A stretch of 5,636 bases of DNA, from positions 1 to 5,636 of the forward strand of contig JACOVJ010000042.1 of the NCBI GenBank assembly GCA_016177385.1, written 5' to 3'. The notes beneath the pieces were generated by a model. That model worked only from the letters and a program-made list of their open reading frames with translations. It was not told where the DNA came from and ran no database searches. The DNA comes from Candidatus Niyogiibacteriota bacterium. Its GTDB lineage: Bacteria; Patescibacteriota; Minisyncoccia; HO2-45-28. The translations under genes and the position numbers were made by a program. Within the stretch, counting starts at the first letter, position 1. Every line of letters begins with the position of its first letter. Shown piece by piece: positions 1 to 3,056 of this stretch.

Positions 1-578
1 TGCCCGAGATGCCGTGGGCCAAGCGCGAACGATTTGCGCGCGAATTCGGCCTCGATGAGAGGGCGTGCGCATTGTTGGCATCCGATATCAAGCTCGGCGA
101 GTTTTTCGAAGAGGCGGTTTCGGAGCTTTTGGAGTGGGCAACGGATGGCGCAAAAAAGGAGCATATCCGACTTTTGTATAACTATCTTTCATCCGATCTT
201 GTCGGTTTGATGAAAGCAAAGGAGCTCGAATGGGGCGAAATGCTGATGACGCCCGAGAACTTTTCGGAATTGATCAAAATGGCGGCGCACGGAGAAATTT
301 CATCGCGCGCGGCAAAAGACGTGCTTGCGGCAATGCTTGAGGAGCCATCCGACCCCTCGGATATTGTGCGCGACAAGGGACTCGCGCAAGTGAGTGATAC
401 GGGCGGATTAGAGACAGTCGCCAAGAAAATCATCGAAGCGAACTCCGCTGCGGTTGTGGACTATAAAGCCGGCAAGGCGGGCGCCATCCAGTTTCTGGTG
501 GGCCAAATGATGCGCGAGACCAAAGGAAGCGCGAATCCCAAGAAAGCGCGGGAGGTATTGACAAAAGTTATCGGATGA
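1..578 (+). CDS. gatB: Asp/Glu-tRNA amidotransferase subunit B, C-terminal part (5' truncated by window)
   Basis: GatB is the tRNA-binding and kinase subunit of the cytoplasmic GatCAB complex, which converts misacylated Glu-tRNA(Gln) and/or Asp-tRNA(Asn) to Gln-tRNA and Asn-tRNA. The reading frame is open from the left edge (first full codon at 3) to TGA at 576-578, giving 191 residues, roughly the last 40% of a protein usually near 480. The ATG at 9 is internal: the preceding Pro-Glu continues the family's typical LPE(L/M)P motif before an Arg-rich helix. The C-terminal YqeY-like tail domain is clear: an IIEANSAAVVDYKAGK segment (about residues 142-157), then FLVGQMM and the TKGSANP loop (about 162-178), close to the GatB consensus. 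The N-terminal catalytic cradle is outside the window. It heads a plus-strand block with two small membrane-protein genes 57 bases downstream. Identity is from recalled family motifs and is very secure. Confidence 0.96.
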   Translation, partial: PEMPWAKRERFAREFGLDERACALLASDIKLGEFFEEAVSELLEWATDGAKKEHIRLLYNYLSSDLVGLMKAKELEWGEMLMTPENFSELIKMAAHGEISSRAAKDVLAAMLEEPSDPSDIVRDKGLAQVSDTGGLETVAKKIIEANSAAVVDYKAGKAGAIQFLVGQMMRETKGSANPKKAREVLTKVIG

Positions 579-621
579 TCTACCCTGAACGGAGCAGTTC
601 ATTCACACACAAAATCACGCA

Positions 622-630
622 AGAAGGAGA
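622..630 (+). promoter_or_regulatory. Strong ribosome-binding site of the 69-residue membrane protein
   Basis: The core AAGGAG at 624-629 stands six bases before the ATG at 636, an ideal Shine-Dalgarno spacing. It decides the frame in this stretch: the competing longer frame that opens with the ATGA overlapping the gatB stop has no such site. The 57-base gap between gatB and the ATG shows no clear promoter hexamers and only a weak 5-bp inverted repeat (TGAAC/GTTCA) without a T-run, so read-through from gatB is the simplest reading. Confidence 0.8.
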
Positions 631-635
631 GCATT

Positions 636-845
636 ATGCCTTTGCAAATCCCCATGGTCGCGCTCCTCGTGTTTCTCATCGCGCTTTTGTTCGTGGTGCT
701 TCATCTGATCAGTCGGGTCAAAGCGCTCGAACAGGCAGGCGGGGCCGCCGGCTTCACGGGCGGTATGCCGTTCGGAACCGCGGCGGTGCACCAACCGCCC
801 GTCATCAACAATGTCGTGGTCGGCGGAACTCCCGCCGGGCATTAA
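636..845 (+). CDS. Small single-pass membrane protein, 69 residues, unknown function
   Basis: I do not recognise this protein. It opens with ATG behind an excellent AAGGAG site. Residues about 6-25 form one strongly hydrophobic helix (VALLVFLIALLFVVLHLI), followed by a short basic/polar stretch (SRVKALEQ). The rest, from about residue 34, is rich in Gly, Ala, Val and Pro, ends in Gly-His, and is probably flexible. There is no signal-peptidase site that I would trust, so an N-terminal membrane anchor is more likely than secretion. The basic stretch after the helix suggests an outside-to-inside orientation with the Gly-rich tail in the cytoplasm; this is inference from the positive-inside rule. 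It lies 57 bases after gatB and 12 bases before a second small membrane-protein gene, so the two are probably co-transcribed. Strong start signals and typical base composition argue that it is real. Confidence 0.72.
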   Translation: MPLQIPMVALLVFLIALLFVVLHLISRVKALEQAGGAAGFTGGMPFGTAAVHQPPVINNVVVGGTPAGH

Positions 846-857
846 CCGGAGACTTAT

Positions 858-986
858 ATGGGTTACATTCTTTTTCCGATCTTTATCCTTTACGCGGCGT
901 ATTTGTTGATGGGCGTGTTTATTGAACTCCGGCGTGATATGGGGATTGGGCCACGGGCGAATGAAGAGGAAAATTATCTCCTATAG
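858..986 (+). CDS. Very small membrane protein, 42 residues, unknown function
   Basis: This short frame starts with ATG, has GGAG at 848-851 six bases upstream, and ends in TAG at 984-986. Residues about 3-23 are a hydrophobic helix with aromatic residues (YILFPIFILYAAYLLMGVF). A short charged cytoplasmic-looking tail follows, containing ELRRD and NEEEN. The arginines just after the helix fit an N-out/C-in single-pass anchor. No family is recognised; one-helix proteins of this size often act as partners of larger membrane complexes, but nothing here names one. It sits 12 bases after the 69-residue membrane protein, suggesting translational and transcriptional linkage. Its stop codon lies inside the palindrome CTATAG, which also supplies the stop of miaA on the other strand, so the two genes overlap tail to tail by 6 bases. 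The good ribosome-binding site and the membrane pattern support it despite its length. Confidence 0.62.
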   Translation: MGYILFPIFILYAAYLLMGVFIELRRDMGIGPRANEEENYLL

Positions 987-1898
987 GGCATCCTGCCATC
1001 GAATCGCTTCATTCCGTTTGAACCACATCATCTGCCATTTTGAGTAGCGCCAGATCGCGTTCTCGAGGTGGTAGAGCATCTGCTCTTTGGTGAGTTTGCC
1101 TTGGAGATAGCGCGCGATCCAGCGCGGCTCGAGGCCCAGCTCGTCCAGTCGTTTCCAGCTGACTCCACTACGGTGGAGTCGTTTTATTTCCGCGACCATT
1201 CCGGCCTTCATCCGCGCCTCGAGCCGCGCGCGAATTTTTTTACGCAACGCCCTACCTCCGTGCGCGATACCGAGCCACCGAATTTCATGCGCATCCACAC
1301 ACGGCGCTGAATCTCGCTGAACGCGGGTATCAATGTTAGACACTCGGTGTCTAACATTGATTGGGTTTCGGGAGATTTCGATCGCGCGAATCAAACGGAC
1401 CTTATTTTTGACTTCGTTCTTCGCGGCAATGTCGTGGGCGCGGCGATGATCAAGTTTTTCAAGCATTTGAAAAAGCGCCTCCGCTGATTTACCCGAAAGC
1501 TGTTTGCGCAGTGCCGGATTCGGCGGTGCGCCGCCGGTTCCCATGCGCCCAAGCGCCGCGTCAATATAAAAACCGGTCCCGCCGACGACGATGGGAATTT
1601 TACCGTGTTTTTGGATCGTGGTGACCGCATTCCAAAAGCACTTCTTGTAATCATCCGCCGTGAAATTCTTTTTGGGCGAAACCAGATCAAGGCAATAATG
1701 CCGGACACCCTGCATTTCTCGCTTCGTAATTTTGCCCGATGCAAGATCGAGGCCTTTGTAGACCTGTCGCGAGTCTGCGGAAATCACCTCGCCGCCGAGC
1801 TTACGCGCAAGTTTGACAGCCAAAGCGGACTTGCCGGACGCCGTCGGCCCGACAATGACGATGAGTCTTTGTTTTGTATGCGAAGTCTGCGAAGTCAT
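981..1898 (-). CDS. miaA: tRNA dimethylallyltransferase (isopentenyl-tRNA transferase)
   Basis: MiaA transfers a dimethylallyl group from DMAPP to N6 of A37 next to the anticodon in tRNAs that read codons beginning with U, supporting codon-anticodon stability and reading frame. The 305 residues are close to the usual 290-320. Visible motifs are the P-loop GPTASGKS (17-24); ISADSRQVYKGLDLASGK (39-56) with the catalytic Asp and substrate-binding Ser-Arg; GGTGFYI (106-112); KNKVRLIRAIEI (the RALE-type motif); GVSWKRLDELGLEPRW; and RYSKWQMMWFKRN near the C-terminus. Between RAIEI and IRWLGI the protein looks about a dozen residues longer than I expect; this is where a 33-base hairpin is translated as INVRHRVSNID. 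The start is the only ATG before the P-loop. The N-terminus carries a 9-base tandem duplication (1879-1896) encoding TSQTSH. No Shine-Dalgarno sequence is visible; a 30-base palindrome ends 7 bases upstream. It is last in the dnaE-thrS-miaA run. Confidence 0.96.
   Translation of the reverse strand: MTSQTSHTKQRLIVIVGPTASGKSALAVKLARKLGGEVISADSRQVYKGLDLASGKITKREMQGVRHYCLDLVSPKKNFTADDYKKCFWNAVTTIQKHGKIPIVVGGTGFYIDAALGRMGTGGAPPNPALRKQLSGKSAEALFQMLEKLDHRRAHDIAAKNEVKNKVRLIRAIEISRNPINVRHRVSNIDTRVQRDSAPCVDAHEIRWLGIAHGGRALRKKIRARLEARMKAGMVAEIKRLHRSGVSWKRLDELGLEPRWIARYLQGKLTKEQMLYHLENAIWRYSKWQMMWFKRNEAIRWQDAL
1161..1189 (+). terminator. Candidate intrinsic terminator of the plus-strand block, inside miaA (antisense)
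   Basis: On the plus strand GACTCCAC (1161-1168) pairs perfectly with GTGGAGTC (1173-1180). The loop is TACG, closed by C-G, a UNCG-type tetraloop known to be exceptionally stable in RNA. GTTTTATTT follows immediately (1181-1189), with seven T in nine bases. On the minus strand the loop is CGTA and no T-run follows, so the signal points one way. It lies about 175 bases past the last plus-strand stop, and no better terminator is seen between 930 and 1160. On the minus strand the same DNA encodes part of MiaA (LHRSGVS), so chance from coding sequence remains possible. Confidence 0.5.
1213..1241 (+). terminator. Possible second, weaker plus-strand terminator inside miaA
   Basis: CGCGC (1213-1217) can pair with GCGCG (1226-1230) around an 8-base loop, and a run of seven T follows at 1235-1241. 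TTC (1207-1209) could add a short outer pairing with GAA (1232-1234). The stem is short and four bases separate it from the T-run. The T-run is simply two lysine codons plus one base of MiaA on the opposite strand. It could back up the stronger signal at 1161-1189, but coding constraint explains it almost as well. Confidence 0.22.
1329..1361. repeat. 33-base hairpin with perfect 15-bp stem, translated within miaA
   Basis: ATCAATGTTAGACAC (1329-1343) and GTGTCTAACATTGAT (1347-1361) are exact reverse complements around a TCG loop. In the miaA frame this is read as INVRHRVSNID, placed in the variable stretch between RAIEI and IRWLGI. No T-run follows on either strand, so it is not an intrinsic terminator. 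Its length is a multiple of three, consistent with an in-frame inserted palindrome. Whether it is a dispersed family cannot be seen here. The arms share TAACATT/AATGTTA with the palindrome at 1906-1935. Confidence 0.8.
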
Positions 1899-1905
1899 GG
1901 ATTGT

Positions 1906-1935
1906 ACTTAACATTCACGGCCGTGAATGTTAAGT
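1906..1935. repeat. Perfect 30-base palindrome between thrS and miaA
   Basis: ACTTAACATTCACGG (1906-1920) is followed with no spacer by its exact reverse complement (1921-1935). In RNA it would fold as a 13-bp stem with a GGCC loop. It fills most of the 52-base thrS-miaA gap and ends seven bases before the miaA ATG on the minus strand, covering the place of a ribosome-binding site. No T-run follows, so intrinsic termination is unlikely. It could be an operator for a dimeric regulator, an RNA hairpin that limits miaA translation or protects the upstream transcript, or a mobile palindromic repeat. The structure is certain and the role unknown. Confidence 0.85.
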
Positions 1936-1950
1936 GTGCGGATTCCTGCG

Positions 1951-3047
1951 CTAAGGGAGTTGCCGGCAAATGAGCGAGATGAATTCCTCCGGCGGGAGCG
2001 ATTTTTGAGCATCGGTTGCGCGTTCGCGCACATTCACCATGCCCGCTTCGGCTTCCTTGGGACCCACAACCAAAATATAGGGGATCTTCATCGTTTCCGC
2101 GTCGCGGATTTTTTTATTGAGGGTCTCGGCGCCGTCGATGATCTTGGCGCGGACGCCAGCCGCGCGTAATTTCCGAATAACATCCATAGCGTAATCCTCG
2201 CTTTTATCGCTCACGGTAAGCACCGCCGCCTGAACCGGCGAGAGCCATACCGGTAAATTGCCGCCGGTTTCCTCAAGCAAAATACCCAAGAAGCGCTCAA
2301 ACGAACCGAAGATCGCGCGGTGAATGACCCACGGCATTTTTTTGGAGCCGTCCTCATCGGTATACGCGAGCTCGAATTGCTTCGGAAGCATCACAAGGTC
2401 AAGCTGGGCCGTTCCCATTTGCCAATCGCGGCCCTGGGAATCTTTCATATGCACTTCGATCTTGGGGCCATAAAACGCGCCCTCGCCTTCTGCGAACTCG
2501 AATTTTACGCCGTGGTGCTCGAGCGCATTCGCGAGCGCGCGCTCCGCCTTATCCCAATCTTCTTTGTCGCCGAGCGCGGATTCGGGCCGCGTCGCAAGCA
2601 CATATTCGGGCTTGAAATTAAAAAGCGAATAGAATTCATCAATGGTTTTAAGGATGCGGACCACCTCATCCTCCACCTGATCGGGACGGACATAAATATG
2701 CGCATCATCCATGGTGATCTGGCGCACGCGGAAGAGCCCCCCAAGCGTTCCCGACAGCTCGTTGCGATGGAGCCGCCCGATCTCGGCAAGCCGTAGAGGC
2801 AGGTCTCGGTAGCTCCGGATGGTGGAGTTGTAAACAAGCGTGGATTCGGGGCAATTCATCGGCTTTACCACCAGCACCTCGTTTTTGTCTCATCATTGAC
2901 CGCCCTAGCATAGCGCTCGAGCTCCCGGAAAATGATCATCCCGTTCGGATGCCAAAACGGCGCTCCGGGCGCCACGTCGTGGAACGAAAAAAGATCGAGC
3001 GCGCGCCCGATATCGCGATGGTCCTTCAGAGGCGAGTCGTCAGACAT
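1951..3047 (-). pseudogene. thrS: Threonyl-tRNA synthetase, short form, broken by internal deletion and frameshift
   Basis: ThrRS charges tRNA(Thr) with threonine in the cytoplasm. Two frames carry the enzyme. The upstream one starts at ATG 3047, encodes DHRDIGRALDLFSFHD..WHPNGM and RELERYARAVND, then runs into TAA at 2865-2867. The downstream one is offset by -1 and recognisable from about 2889 (DKNEVLVVKPMNCPES) to TAG at 1951. It retains class II motif 2 (HRNELSGTLGGLFRVRQ), motif 3 (FGSFERF), the three zinc ligands (Cys at 2851-2853, His at 2698-2700, His at 2320-2322) and the complete anticodon-binding domain. Compared with remembered E. coli ThrRS, about 36 residues are absent at the junction, including the motif 1 proline and the conserved LWEK(T/S)GHW segment. 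The intact protein would be about 400 residues, without TGS and editing domains; dnaE ends only 9 bases upstream, so there is no room for them. No Shine-Dalgarno sequence is visible; coupling to dnaE is likely. An assembly error in an essential gene is a serious alternative. Confidence 0.88.
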
Positions 3048-3056
3048 GACTATAAT

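Noticed and set aside
820..839. CGGCGG/CCGCCG inverted repeat near the end of the 69-residue gene
   Set aside because: No T-run follows on either strand, and it is explained by Gly-Gly and Pro-Ala-Gly codons in G+C-rich sequence.
575..925. A 116-codon plus-strand frame starting at ATGA over the gatB stop
   Set aside because: Its Arg/Gly/Ser-rich translation is typical of an out-of-frame reading. It has no ribosome-binding site and overlaps the two small genes that have good start signals and coherent membrane helices.
2089..2117. CCGC/GCGG hairpin followed by seven T, terminator-like on the plus strand
   Set aside because: The stem is only four pairs, the T-run is Lys-Lys coding sequence of thrS (KKIRDAE), and there is no plus-strand gene upstream to terminate.
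2865..2900. Programmed -1 frameshifting at the A5 run to join the two thrS frames
   Set aside because: The frame offset is indeed -1, but the zero-frame codons ACA AAA do not form a proper slippery heptamer. Slippage also could not restore the roughly 36 missing residues that include motif 1.
3051..3056. A perfect TATAAT on the plus strand in the dnaE-thrS gap
   Set aside because: No matching -35 hexamer is seen about 17 bases upstream, and no plus-strand gene follows; only antisense of dnaE lies there. A chance match is the simplest reading.
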